Assembly (NCBI GenBank): GCA_012845835.1
Contig: JABAKD010000020.1
Span: 17,398,944-17,462,943, forward strand
Length of the DNA: 64,000 bases
Source of the DNA: Undaria pinnatifida
Lineage: Eukaryota > Sar > Phaeophyceae > Laminariales > Alariaceae
Direction: 5' to 3'
Shown here: piece by piece, positions 1-11,710 of the stretch
How positions within the stretch are numbered: position 1 is the stretch's first letter
Layout: each line of letters opens with the position of its first letter
Position numbers and translations under genes: made by a program
Notes under the pieces: generated by a model
Database searches by the model: none
What the model saw: the letters and a program-made list of their open reading frames with translations, nothing else
What the model was told of the DNA's origin: nothing

Positions 1-1650
1 GAACAACATCATGTCAACCGTCGAGCGTTTGGGTCTGAACCCACGCTGTTCCTCCGGCAGAATGTTCTCGCGTTCGCAATAGTCACTCAGGCGACCCGCG
101 ATGACTTTGAGGAGTACTTTGCCGGCGTGAGCCATGAGGGAGATGCCACGATAATGGCCACACTCAGTCCGACCTTTCTTCTTGTGAAGCACCTTAATCG
201 TTGCATCTTTCCATTGTTGCGGCACGCCACCTCCGCTCCACACAGCGACGATGATATCGTGGAACTTTCCGAGAGTGTTCGATTCTCCTTTGTCGGCCAA
301 TACCTTCAAGAGCTCGGCCGGGAGACCATCGGGCCCTACCACCTTTCGGTTCGCCAACGCATGGATCGCCTCCTCTACTTCGTACCTAGACGGGACATCG
401 TCCAGTGGTCTGCACGGGGGCCACTGCTTCAGCTCGTCCACAATGCTCGGGTCAAGGGTCGGTGACTTGGTGTTAAGCAGTTTGTGAAACCACCTCACCC
501 ACCGCTCGCGGATGAGGGCATTGTCCCGCAGCAATCGACCTTCCTCATCTTTGATGTACTGCGAGTTAAACGTCCTCTTCCCTTCCACATCCATCCCCTT
601 GAGGTGTTTGTAGTTTGTTATCAGTTGCGTGAATCAATAGTCGCTCTCCGTTGTCGTTCAGCTCGTTACGTCCGTATGCACCCAATACCTTGCTGTCGGT
701 CCACCCGATCCCTCTCATGCCTGTACGAGCATTTGCGTCCATCAGGACAAGGAGGCGGTCCCTACTGGGTACCCCTTGACCACCTCGTCAAGTGAATCCA
801 AAAGTAATCATTTTCGCTGGTGCTCTTGTCGAGAGTGGGAGCATAGCCTACAATGAAAGACACACCGTTAGATTTCCCTTTGAGCGGGATGCGAACCTTC
901 ATCAATCTAGCACTGATGCACTCAACCGCGACGTCGCCCTTATCCATCCCTGCCACGATAGGCTCTCTAACAGCTAAGCCTACCCCGTGGTTCCCCTTCT
1001 TTTCGTGCTTTCCTCCGTGTGCTCCTTAGCAAAACACAACATACCCCGCCGCCGTAAAAACACCTTGTCCATTGCGCCTCACCTCCTGCAATCCTATAAT
1101 ATCACAACCTGCGTCCTCGCAAGTCTTCAGTATCACCTCGGCGTGACCTATGCCATTCGTGCCGTTGAAAGCAAGTGTGCGAACGTTGTACGTACCCAAG
1201 ACGAGTTCCCCTGCTCTCGACCTAGCCCTTGCACCTGTGCGTATTTTCTGAGCAGCCCTTCGAATCCTCCTGCGTCTCCTCCTCTTCTTCCGAGCATCCG
1301 ATTTCCTCCCTTCCACCCTTCGTTTTTCCCAGACGGAGTATTTCCCCTTCTCCGTCTCCTTTCGCCCAGCCCGGTTCTTGCCTAAGTGCCAACGTGAAGG
1401 GGGCAGTAGTCCCGACACGCCACGTCCATCTCCTTCCCGACTTTGGTGCTTACTCACGTGGGTTCGATCCTCTCTTCTCTGTTCGATACGAGCCCCACGC
1501 TTTCCGCGGCGGTGATGCGACACTGCGTCCGCAGGCAAGGCTGCTGCGTTAAAAAAATCCGCGAGGAACTTTTTTGCCATGTCGCTGGCTGTCACCGCCG
1601 GCCCGACCATACCCGAGCGCTAGTTCAGCGCACGAGTACGGTCGACGCCA
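1..1650 (-). mobile_element. LINE (APE-type non-LTR retrotransposon), copy A, decayed and cut by the window edge
   Basis: Reads on the minus strand from a 5' region near 1650-1790 towards position 1. An ATG at 1610 opens a basic N-terminal region followed by the start of an AP-endonuclease domain (GTYNVRTL near 1196-1173, IIGLQEVR near 1100-1077). The endonuclease continues in a second frame between about 1010 and 762 (HGVGLAV, FIVGYAPTL) and a third frame near 750-620 (LMDANAR). The linker and start of the reverse transcriptase ([20 protein letters not shown]) follow down to position 1. So there are at least two frame changes plus stops, and a likely deletion before the linker. The endonuclease style suggests an RTE/Jockey-like clade. 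Positions 1-443 match 13483-13925 of copy B with roughly 15 differences by eye. Confidence 0.88.
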
Positions 1651-3270
1651 CACACACCCTCAGGGGCTCTGGCACGTTTTGGGGAAGCCTCAAGCCCGAG
1701 CACTACCTCGGCCGGAGAGCAGCCGAGGGGAGAAAGGGGTTGGAGGTCGCCTGAGTGTTAAACTCCAGGTGCGATTAATTTGGCTCTAAACACCCAAAAT
1801 CGCGATTTTTTTAGTTTTATATGTCTCTATTAATAGTGTGGTACCTCGTACCAGGTACCTGGTATTCATAATACTGGCAGTACATGCTCCCATAAAGGCA
1901 CCACCGCCGTTTTACGTACGAGTGCAGCAGTTGGCAGCTGGCAGCATCACCAGCACCAGTACCAGCAGTCGTATACTCTCGGGTACCTGGTACCTGGCTT
2001 TTCCTATGTTTTTGTCGGTTTCGACGCATCGTCTGACTTATTTGCGCCTCCAGCTAGAAGTAATGCACGCTCAGCAGTTGCAGTAGCCCTTTCCATCCCT
2101 TGTACCTGGTAACTTGTAACCTCACCTCAACCTCGAAGGAAAAAACAGGAACAGCGGGGTGTGGCGTCTGGGGACATCCTGGAATATCCTCGCGTGTACT
2201 GCAGATGTGTAGGCATGCGTACGAGACCTGGGAACGTCACCACGTAATGTAGTTATGTTTCTCTCGTGAATCATTGATCTGGGCCCATCTGTCTAGCCGG
2301 GTGAACAACGATGCTGACCTCGGGCTCGTGCTAAGTTCAGGAGTGTAGGTGTGGAGGTGTGGGTAACCGCTTCTTTGCGTGCCCCACAAAGGGCACAGAT
2401 TCAACACCCTCAGGCCCTCGCGACTACAGCTGAAACGTGAAACTACTAGTAGCTACCTGGTACGACGTTATCGCAATACCTCCGTTCCAATGGGCCGCAG
2501 AGACAGCAGTGTTCGAGCGGGTTACCTATGATGACAGTGCTGCCCTGCCCGTCCTATTTACATGCCGCATACGTCTCGGTTCCACTCATTGTACGCTGAA
2601 TATCTACGTGCATTAGGCGTGCAGGAGCGACACGCATCAGCTCTGGCGAGAGCAAGCGGAGGCAACGCCAACTCTACCCCTCTGGCGCACGGGACAAACA
2701 CCGTCCGTGCGCGAGCAATGGCAATGTCAGCTTCGTCTGCGGGAGCTGCTAACGACGCCGCGACCGGAGTCTGCGCTGAGGTCATCCCAGGTGTGTGTTA
2801 TTTGGTATTACATGTAGACAAATATGCTATTATATGCGCTTCGAGTAGGAGTCCGCGGTTTGACTCCTTGACGGACCGCTCCTCTACGCTAGAATCAATA
2901 TTTTGTTTAAACCGAAAGACGCCTTGACGCGCCCAAAATGACCGGTCGCCAGTACATATGTACATATGGCATGTTTGGTGTAGACTTGGCAGCACGCATA
3001 CTTTGTGGGCAAAGAGGGGAACATGTTATCCGCCACAAAAACCGGGGAAAAAATCACTTAATGCTGCGCGTTCGGCTTTGGAGAGTAGTATTTAGATACA
3101 TCATTAGAGGTAGCAAGAGAGCGAGCTATAAGGTAGTATTTTTACAAGTTAACTCTCGAATGAAATAAATGAGCTGAGAGTGTAGCCTCGAGACACTGTT
3201 GCCGTAATGCGCCGACCCTCGTGTTCTGGAAGCTGATTCCGCGTATTGGCGACGTGCGCCGTACGTTTAA
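1651..3270. other. Intergenic stretch without a recognisable gene
   Basis: Contains the LINE 5' flank to about 1790, then AT-rich and mixed sequence with several GGTACCTGGT-type motifs (1838-1864, 1983-1999, 2100-2112). An open frame at 2562-2801 is GC-rich, Ala-rich and ends at a donor-like CAG|GTGTGT, so it could be an unlinked exon, but it matches nothing I know and the opposite strand is open as well. Confidence 0.5.
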
Positions 3271-3360
3271 TTCAGGAGGGGGGGTGCTACAAACTACAAA
3301 CGACTCAAACGCACGCGTCACCGACTTTTTTCTGAAACATGGCGTATCCTCGATGCCCGA

Positions 3361-3618
3361 TTGTGGCGGCGAGATTCAGACCCCATTTCCCGTTTAGGGG
3401 GAGTCATCGATGTCGAGGCCTTTCGACCCCTCCTCTTCGCCGCGACCACTGATTACCGCCGCAACCGTCACCCTCTTCGCGGCCATGCCCGACAATCCGC
3501 ACCGCACCTCCCTTGCCGTGTTGGGGCAGTGCCTATTCTGAGCGATAACTACGCGTACCTTCTCGTCGACCCGGTCACCAGAAAAACGGCTTGCGTCGAT
3601 CCAGCAGAGCCAGAAAAG
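3361..3618 (+). CDS. Glyoxalase II exon 1 (start uncertain)
   Basis: Carries VGAVPILSDNYAYLL and ACVDPAEPEK, the first beta-strand pair of the family, from about 3520. It ends at AAAAG|GTAAAT, phase 0. ATGs at 3339, 3353, 3410 and 3485 are all out of frame; the one at 3339 has good context (aaacATGg) and opens an Arg-rich leader that meets a stop before the fold. Either a further 5' exon is used or this copy differs by an indel. Confidence 0.8.
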
Positions 3619-6600
3619 GTAAATCTGCTGTTTGAAGCGCTGTACTACTTACTGTACATGAGCAAGGCGTGAATTTGGCCATTTTTGCGCCAAGGCGCTG
3701 TTGCCTGGTTCAGTCGAGACAACATCACCGTAGGTTACTCCGGAAAGCATTCGTCGAGCTCAAGCTAAGGGGTGCCGCCGCCAGGGAGCTGCTTGTTTTT
3801 AAGGAGAATGTCTAACGAGAATTTCCTCGAAGCGCCCTTTAGTTAAGAGTTTCGTGTTCGTTCTTGCGGGGGGGTGTCTATCGGGATATTTGGAGGCTTT
3901 CACCGGGAAGCGGGAAGCGTTCCTAACCGCGAGCACGCAGTACCTCACGTGCGCCCCTCACGTACCTGCAGCTGCATGTCGCCAGCACGACGTGGTCATA
4001 CATCGTGCTAGTAGTTGTATTAAGGATCGTTTTCACCCATCTGCCGGAGGATACAATTAATAAAAGATGTAATGGTACGTTGGCTGGATATCGAACCGCT
4101 CTTGGTCGTGCTGCGTATCCGTAAGCCGTTTCCGAACCGCCTTGTCCGAGCACAGGTGATGGTTGCTGCGATTGATCGAGGGCTTGAAATCTCGGTCCTC
4201 TTGTGCACCCACAAGCACTGGGATCACTCCGGCGGCAACGAGGCCATGAAAAAGATGGTGAGATGTGTTTTGCTGATATATGTATACTATGCGTCTTGGG
4301 CTTTGCTTGCGTGTCTGTTCATGTGATCGTTCTTGCCTATTTCCGCAGTGTTTGTATTGCTCGCCGTCGGTAGTTGGTCTACTGTCGTTAGATGACTCTG
4401 CCTATCTCGTGTATCGCGTTCTCGAGGCTAGTGAGTCACACACGATCGCTCTCGCGGGAACGTCTCTTTTGGACGACAGAACGAGTTATTTTTAACTTCG
4501 TTTTTCTGCGACTTAGGCACACGCATGACCTTGCCAGAATGTGGCGGTGTGCGTTCGTCGATTTGCGTCTTAATAGTACAGTCGTCCCTGGGGTATTCCG
4601 GTATTTTTCACCGGCACTCGTGCAGAGGTGGGGCACAACGGAACCTGTCAATGGCGTGCTGTTGCAAAGCGGCGCTCGGCGATGCTCTGATCTCTTTTAT
4701 TTACGCTCTTGGCGGGCAGATGATAAAATAGTGCTCCATCACGCTTTCAATGATATGTTTCAGGCCGGTTCATTCATCAGTGGTATCGGTGTTTACCACC
4801 GCAACCTGGCGTCCTCGAACGGGCCGCGTCCTGCCGTCGCCCCTCTTTCCTCGGGCGGCTTATCGCTCGTAGGCCATATCTTATCGGTAGCCGCTCGTCG
4901 AATTGCCCTTTGCGAGCCCCACTCGTGTTGCAATCTGAAGCCGCCCCCCTCTATACCCCCACCTTATCTTCCGGGTCGCCGTCGCGCCAAACCACTTCCA
5001 AGCGTAGTAATTATTGCAGCATAATCAAGTACAACAACAGCATACCTCGAGGTGTACATGTATCCCCCCTCCCAATGATGTCGCCGGTGGTCGGAATTCT
5101 GGTGTTCTCTTGCTTGCCCAGATCCCGGGCCTAGAGGTGGTGAGCTCGGCGTACGAAGACGACGTTCCAGCGGTAAGTTTGCGTGGCAGTGCAAGGGTCA
5201 GCGCGGTAGCATAGATGTTATAGCTGGGTGACGTCATGAGTTTCATGAAGGGGGGTGGACGCGTGGAAGGGAGAGGCAGCTTGTCTCCCACATCCGGTAT
5301 TTTTGAGTCTCCTCGGTGTGTGGACACACCCCAATAGACCAGCGTGAATGCTGGAGACGTTCTGCCGAACGCTTCACGCGTGTGTGGCTATGCGACGGTG
5401 TCGAGCGACCCCCGAAGGAATCTGCTGCCGCCGCAGCACAGGCGCCATACTCGTAGGAGCGACCGTTTATTAACAGCAACCGTGTTGGCAGTTGAAGATC
5501 GATTTTTGATCGGACCGATACCCGTTTCGTAGAGAGTTGTTACAGCTTCATTGTCTCGACCTCACTTTGACGGCGTCTGGAACAATTAGCACCAGCGCTA
5601 TCACGTGTATGCCATATTGAGCGCTCGTGCCGCCTGGGCGGGTGGACATGGTGTGGATGGGATCACGGGTAGCTGGGTAGCCACAACCGTCTGCAGATCA
5701 TGCGGTATGTAAAGACTCAAACGCGGGTCTGGGGGATACCGCACCTGTTTATAGCAACGGGTGTTCTCGGGGCGACTGAAGGCGACGCTGCCGCGGCCAC
5801 CTCTTGCTGACAACGGGGCTACCCCTGATCAAGGTGTCAACCCCCCCCCCCCCCCGCTTCAAACACGCCACAATTTTGCCCTGATACGCGTGGCAGATGA
5901 CACTTGCCCTACATGACCAAGAAGAGTACTCGCTTGGGTCGTTAACCGTAAAGGCGCTCCACACGCCTTGTCACACGAGAGGACACGTCTTGTTTTACGT
6001 TACGAGTGCAGCTGCGGCTGAGGAGGCGCCGAGCGATGGGGAGCGGCGGGAGGGGTTGGCGCCGCTGGTGTTCTCGGGCGACACGTTGTTTGTGGGCGGC
6101 TGCGGGCGTTTCTTCGAGGGTGACGCTTCCCAAAGTAAGCCGAATACCACTCATATTGAAAACGAGCACGGTGCTTATGGGGTTTGGGTGTATTTGTTTT
6201 TGCTAGGTTTACGTCACGTCACTTTCATGAGTCTAGACTTGCGTCAACCGCACTTCCTCCGTAACCGGCAAGCGAAACAGAACGGAAACATGGAGTGGAC
6301 AGTCTTGGCCGATCCAGACGTACATCTTCTTTGACCTACGCAGGGGTAGCCTAGCGGTAGCAGCTGCAGCATCGTGTCCTACACTCCCTGTCGCTCGGAA
6401 TGGGGCGGTTGGCCAGGGACCAACCTTATGCTCTACGCCCCTCCCCCCCCTCTCCGATGCCAACGATGCAAACCGTGCAGTGTCCAACGCCCTCCAGGGG
6501 GTAGCGTCAAAGCTCCCGGGCGCGACCCGCGTTTTCTGCGGCCATGAGTACACTGTGAGCAACCTTCAGTTTGCAAAGTCGATGGAGCCACACAACACTG

Positions 6601-7637
6601 CCGTTTCGGACAAGCTGGACTGGTCAACGAGGATTCTAGCTAAGGGCGGCTACACCGTCCCCTCCACGGCAAGTATGTTTTTTGGCGCCTCCTGAGTTGT
6701 CCAAGAAGGGTGTTTCTTGCCCGCAAGAAATTTAATACATGGCCGAACGCGTGCGAACTGATCGAGCTCCGTGATGATTTTGTGTTGGGGTCTGAGCTAT
6801 GTCGTCGGGTGGAAGCGGCGATGGAATTTTTAAGAAGAAGGAGGCCCGTTTGTGTAAAAGGCGGCCGGGCGAGGTATCGCCCGTATATAACGCCTGACAA
6901 CAGTACGCGTAGCATGCTGTTCGCCCATACCCACCTCGGGCAGCTCTCTCTCCTCCCCCTCCCTGTTTAGTGGTGACGACTAGCGTCCAAGCGTGCTGTT
7001 AATGCCATACCGTACTTTCACGCGTTTTCATGTTACCATATTTGCAAAGGCAAACCTTGGCACAAGCATGCGGCGTGTGATACCTTGATAGATCGAGCCT
7101 ACGGAATGGAGAACAAAACGAGCTCACTACAAATGTGATGCAGCACTCGCAACTGGCCGCACTCTTTGACTTGTCGCGCGTAAAGCACCGAGCTGCGGTC
7201 GCCCTCTCCTGAGGTTGAAGGGTCGTCCCGGCCCCTTCTCCCCCGCGCGCTCCCGGTGCCCCCTCCCCTCGCCCATTTCATGAAGTCACTGACACACACG
7301 AATACCACTGTTTCTTTTTATCTTGTTTCTCGTTCGTTTTTGATTCGCCAAGGTGTGGCGTCGAGGAACCACTGCGTTAACTTCCCCTCCAAGCCGAACA
7401 AATCACTTCGATGACCAGGAAACCCTTATCCCAGTGTTTCCCCCCCCCTTCGCTCCGCCTCCATCGTGACAGATAGCGCAAGAGCTGGAACACAACCCGT
7501 TCATGCGCATCAACGAAAAGGCGATAAGAGAAGCCACAGGGACGGGGAGTGGGGTGGACGCTATGAAACGGCTGCGAGAAATGAAGAATGGCTTCCGCCC
7601 GCCGCCGCTAACTGCTGGGCGGTTTCCTGCCCTGTGA
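3361..7637 (+). CDS. Glyoxalase II (hydroxyacylglutathione hydrolase), six exons, start unresolved
   Basis: Predicted to hydrolyse S-D-lactoylglutathione to D-lactate and glutathione, the second step of methylglyoxal detoxification, using a two-metal site in a metallo-beta-lactamase fold. Exons 3361-3618, 4156-4257, 5122-5172, 5897-6134, 6481-6668 and 7473-7637 join in phase and give about 278 residues from the VGAVPILSDNYAYLL start of the fold, close to the usual 250-260. Visible: THKHWDH metal-binding loop (exon 2), TPCHTRGH and GDTLFVGGCGRFFEG (exon 4), CGHEYT and the MEPHN substrate-side segment (exon 5), EHNPFMR (exon 6). The order of motifs matches HAGH/GloB throughout. Introns are 346-864 bp; intron 5 uses a GC donor. 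The frame is open upstream to 3271 but has no ATG; an Arg-rich leader could be an organelle-targeting sequence. HAGH/GLO2 would be the usual symbol. Confidence 0.93.
4156..4257 (+). CDS. Glyoxalase II exon 2 (metal-binding loop)
   Basis: Acceptor GAGCACAG|GTG, donor AAGATG|GTGAGA, 34 codons, phase 0 at both ends. Encodes VLLCTHKHWDHSGGNEAM with the H-x-H-x-D-H signature of the metallo-beta-lactamase superfamily. Confidence 0.93.
5122..5172 (+). CDS. Glyoxalase II exon 3
   Basis: A 17-codon exon (IPGLEVVSSAYEDDVPA) between CTTGCCCAG| and GCG|GTAAGT, phase 0. It aligns in position with the short segment between the metal loop and the TPCHT motif of human HAGH. Confidence 0.88.
5897..6134 (+). 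CDS. Glyoxalase II exon 4
   Basis: Acceptor CGTGGCAG|ATG, donor CAAA|GTAAGC, ends phase 1. Encodes YSLGSLTVKALHTPCHTRGH, a 17-residue acidic insert relative to human HAGH (AAAAEEAPSDGERRE), then GDTLFVGGCGRFFEG with metal ligands. A C-tract lies upstream in the intron. Confidence 0.93.
6481..6668 (+). CDS. Glyoxalase II exon 5
   Basis: Acceptor CCGTGCAG|TG completes an ATG codon split across intron 4, matching the conserved Met of the family's EGTADEM region. Encodes TRVFCGHEYTVSNLQFAKSM and ends ...TVPST at the non-canonical donor ACG|GCAAGT, phase 0. Confidence 0.92.
7473..7637 (+). CDS. Glyoxalase II exon 6, C-terminus
   Basis: Acceptor CGTGACAG|ATA, phase 0, 54 codons to TGA at 7635-7637. 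Begins IAQELEHNPFMRINEKAIRE, which is the C-terminal NPFMR motif of the family, then MKRLREMKNGFR and a Pro-rich tail of about 12 residues. Confidence 0.92.
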   Translation: MAQELEHNPFMRINEKAIREATGTGSGVDAMKRLREMKNGFRPPPLTAGRFPAL

Positions 7638-8687
7638 TGCAAGTACGGGAGACTGGAAGGCTGTCGCTGACGATAGTTGGTTGGAATTCGGAATCCTCAG
7701 TGCTATGCCCCAGCACGCGCGCTATATTTACCGCCAGGTTATGCAATGACTAATGCCTATTTTGGAGGAGGCGGTGGTGGTGGTGGGGTGTACATATTTC
7801 ATGCATGGCCGAGGGGGGGGGGGAGTGCCAAGTCGGCGAGCGACCGCCGGCAAAGTGCTCTACAAGCAAAGCGTGGGTTTTGCACGCATATCGCAGGTGT
7901 AGGCGGAAGATCTGATCAAAATCAAAATCAAAACCGATTCCTTGCACGCGGCGCTTGATGATGTCGTTACTTGTTCCGACCATGAACGATGGGATTGTGT
8001 CTTGGATTCCTTTTTGGGACTGGCGACGTGCCTCTTCGAATGGTTGACACATTATTTGTATCATTAGCACGTACGCCCGTACGTGTTGTCTCGTGTCTCA
8101 TTTCCAACGACAACCAGATAGATTATTGCAGCGTTATGCGTGCGGAGAGGTGCGAAGGTGTGCAAGATACGACTCACCGTGCATCACTCTGTACTGTGTC
8201 TATCCGTGGTTTGTCGCAAGCCGTTTCTTTTCAAGTTTGGTTCGGCTTTAATTATGCTACTGCTGTGATGGTGGCATCGACCCGCCCTCGCCGGTGTGTT
8301 CACGGCCACTCGCGGTATTTTAACTTTCTACCAATTTTGCTGTCGTAGACAATCTATATATACATACACGACTATTCATCTTCGGTTTGCTACTTCTCCA
8401 TGCTGCTGTACGTACTGACAAAGATTTTCTGGACCAAACCAACGCGTTTTTTTTTCAAGTGGTATTATGATTACATCAAGCTATTATTAGATGGCGGTGG
8501 AGAGGTTTACGCTCTCTTTTTCAACACGATCTTATTTCTGCGGCTGCTGTGGATTGGTTGGCTCATGATTGATGATATCTCAGATAGATACTGATGATGC
8601 TGATGCTGATGATGCTGATGATTCTGGGTCATGATGAGGATTTTATTTTTGATGTGTGATTTACGTCCCAGGTACGTACGTACGTAT
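7638..8687. other. Downstream intergenic stretch
   Basis: No gene seen. Contains G-rich runs near 7760-7830, a short AAAATC repeat near 7916-7935 and a TGATGC-type simple repeat at 8585-8635. Confidence 0.55.
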
Positions 8688-10030
8688 TATTATATAAATA
8701 AAGATACACTCCACCTGTGAGATCGAAGATTTTGTCGAAACTCATCGTTGCAAGCTGTGTGTTATACTCCGATCGCGCGTATTACGGGTTGTGTGTCCTC
8801 ATTAAGGATATAGGTCGGCGACTCCCCTTGGAACCACAGTGGGGCTATCAGGGTCAACAGGGTGATGTTAGTCAATCTGTGCGCGGGAACTATAAAACCC
8901 GTTTTTGAGGGGGACAAAATCTGACAGCTGTGGAAGGAAATGCATCAGTTTATCAAGTGAGTCCTGTAAGTCGTATAACCGGTGAGGGGAGGGCGGAGTT
9001 TTGAAGGGCGTAGAGGCATGGGTTTGAATAAGAGGGAGCGGGGGGGGGGGGGAACGGGCGGGGCAACTCAATCTGTGCGTGGAAACTATAAATTCTTTAA
9101 GGGGATTCATCTGACGGTTTTGGAAGGATTGCACCAGTTTATCATATATCCTGTAAGTCGTACAACCAGTGAGGAAAGGGCAAAGTGTTCGAGGGGGTGG
9201 GTTGGCGGGGGAGGGGGGGCGTTGGGGCAAAAGGGTTTTTAACAGCTTTAGGTCGCATAGATGTAGGAGTTTGCTATACGCAGGGTGCCAGGCCTAGGCG
9301 ATGGTGCGGGTGATGGGGAAGGAGAGGGGGCGTTGGGGGGGGGGGGGGGGGGAATTGGAGCAGCGGCATGGGTGGCCTCTAGAAAGATAATGAGGTGATT
9401 TCGACGTTAGGTGGGGCGTTTGAGCAAGAGGGAGCAAGGAAAGAAGAAAAAAGGGGGGGGGAGGGGGGGGGGGAGGCGGGGGGGGGGTTGAGTGGGGGGA
9501 AGGGGTTTTTAACAGGTTCATAGGTCGCATATATGTAGGGGCTTGCTGTACGCGTGGTGCTAGATGTAGGCGATCGTGCGGGTGGTGGGGGAGGAGGGGG
9601 CGTTGAGGGGGGGGGGGGGGGTGAATGAAAGCTACGTCCTGGATGGTCAGAAAGATAATGACGGGATATCAATTGCGTAAAAGTGTTTACTACTCTGGCC
9701 GATTTCGATTTTAGGTGGGTCGTTTGAACAAGAGGGAACGGGAAAAAAAAAAAAAAAAAATGGGGGGGGGGGGGGGGGAGGGGGGGGCGGAGGGAAATGA
9801 ATTGGAGCTACGGCATGGATGTCTCGAAAGATAATGAGGTGATATCAGCAGGCTGGTAGTGTTTGCTACTCTGGCAGATTTTGATATTAGGTGAGGCATT
9901 TGAACAAGAGGGATCGGGGGGGGCGGGGGGGGGGCGAGACACTTCAATATGTGCGCGGAAACTATACATCCTTGAAGGGGACAAAAAAATCTGACGGTTG
10001 TAGCAAGAAAACATCCCTTTATATCACCTG
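8688..10030 (+). repeat. Left inverted arm of the 8 kb element, with G-tract subrepeats
   Basis: After a unique end of about 300 bp, two kinds of subrepeat recur. One contains GTGCGTGGAAACTATAA and GACGGTTTTGGAAGGA (near 8880, 9075, 9950). The other contains GTCGCATATATGTAGG, GATGGTGCGGGT, AGCGGCATGG and AAAGATAATGAGGTGAT (near 9250-9400, 9520-9660, 9790-9850). Runs of 8-20 G separate them. Confidence 0.8.
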
Positions 10031-10162
10031 CCTGGTATTGTTTACTGAGTATTATTCTAGCAGATTTGATGTTATTATACAGTGTATAGCTTCATCATTT
10101 GTTGTTGTACATGGATCGCAAGATAGAATATTTCAATCGATGGGTACAACCATGTAATTACC

Positions 10163-10885
10163 ATGATTTCACCGCGCCGGTGTGGGGCTCTGACATCGCT
10201 AATTGTAAGAAAGAGATACATATAGCAAAATACAACAGGCGAGGTGATGTGGCCATGCAATGTCACCACCATTGAGCACGAGGGGGAGAAGTGCAAATCG
10301 TCAGTGTTTTGAAAGGAACGCTTGGTGTAGCACCCGCGCTCACTTACGTTAGTTCGTCAGTCATACTTTGGCATAAGTTGGGAGGCGATCATGCAGACGG
10401 GAAGTACGATATACCCTACGTAATAAGTTGGTATTAATAGTGTGGTCTACCGCAATTTCAACATACCTGCCTGCACTTCCTTTTCACATTACTATTAATG
10501 TTAGCTCATGTACGATTTTATGTCCATGATTTTCAACGAGCCGATTTGGGACTCTGAGGGCGCCAATTCTAAGACAGAGATACATACTACAACTACAGCA
10601 AACGAGGTGATGTGGTTATGCTATGTCACCACCATTGAACAAGGGGAGAGGGGCAAATCGTCATTGTTTTGAAAGGAGCGCTTGACGTGCCCGCGCTCAA
10701 TGACGTTACTTCGTTAGGCATATGCTACTGCGTTTGGTAGAGGTTGTCAGGCGATCATGCAGACGGCAGGTAGGCACGAAATGCCCTGCGTAATAGGTTG
10801 GTAGTGTGGTCTACCACAGTTTCAACATATCTGCCTGTACTTCCTTTTCACATTATTTTCTAGCGTACGATTGTACGCCCTGTTT
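10163..10885 (+). repeat. Tandem duplication, period about 363 bp
   Basis: Unit 1 (10163-10525) and unit 2 (10526-10885) share GTGATGTGG, TGTCACCACCATTGA, CAAATCGTCA, GGCGATCATGCAGACGG and GTGTGGTCTACC blocks in the same order. They are diverged by eye to roughly 75-80%. Part of the unit reappears at 35570-35640 and, inverted, at 36500-36570. Confidence 0.75.
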
Positions 10886-11710
10886 TTTCCCCCCACCCCC
10901 TTTGTCCTGTAGATGTCGGTCCACGTCTGGTGCTCTTGCTAGTGGTGTTCATGAAAACATGCCTAGCGTGGAGTACATGGTCGCTGAGTGGTGTTCCTTT
11001 CCTTTACATCAAACTAGGAAGTATGTTGTTGTTCTCACATTAACTCGCATGATCAAGTCCGTGGTCACAGGACAGGCTCCAGTCGCTCTGGAGCTGAGGA
11101 ATACCCCAGGGAAAAACACAAACCACAGGTGGTACACGCATACCAGGTATATCACGGCTTACGCAATTCATGCCTCCACCAGAAACATATTAAAGTGAAA
11201 TCGGGAGTTAGCCTACGATGTGCCAGGTCCATACTGGTTCATACGTGGCATTAATCGCGCCTGGAAAAACCGACTATACCGCTTGACACCCAAGAAAGAC
11301 TACCACGTATATATTGCACGTAGTATCTATCACTACACATACGCACGACAGACGCAAGTCAGTTAAAACAAAAGAAACAGAGAAAAAAAAAGATCAAGAA
11401 AAGGGAATAAAAGACAAGAAAGCGAAAAAACGAAACAGGAGAGGAAAGAAAAGAAAAGGCAAGAAAAGCAAGAAAAATAAAGAGAGGAATGAGGACGCAA
11501 GGAAAGGAAAATATCAGAAAAATGTCATGCTAGCAGACCTTATAAACTGACAAAAGACTGCATTGGGCTCATAGAGGGTATCAAGTGCATCATCAATGGC
11601 ACTGGGGAGAGAGCGCAACATGGGGAAGAAGTCAGGGCGGTCTTACGCTATCTTGTGACGGCCATTGGGAGGCCCACAAATTTCAAGACGATGATGGCCA
11701 GATCCAGACT
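10886..11710. other. Unrecognised stretch inside the 8 kb element
   Basis: Holds an unrecognised 130-codon open frame (10806-11198), an A-rich Lys-rich frame (11314-11550) that is plainly low complexity, and a short frame at about 11545-11725 containing [20 protein letters not shown] in the +3 reading. That last piece has coding-like composition but no family I can name. Confidence 0.4.

Noticed and set aside
6343-6410. tRNA-like GGGGTAGCCTAGCGGTAGC in glyoxalase intron 4
   Set aside because: A-box-like only; no B box or foldable cloverleaf follows.
9294-9947. Pro-rich open frames on the minus strand
   Set aside because: They are translations of the poly-G/poly-C runs in the arm of the 8 kb element.
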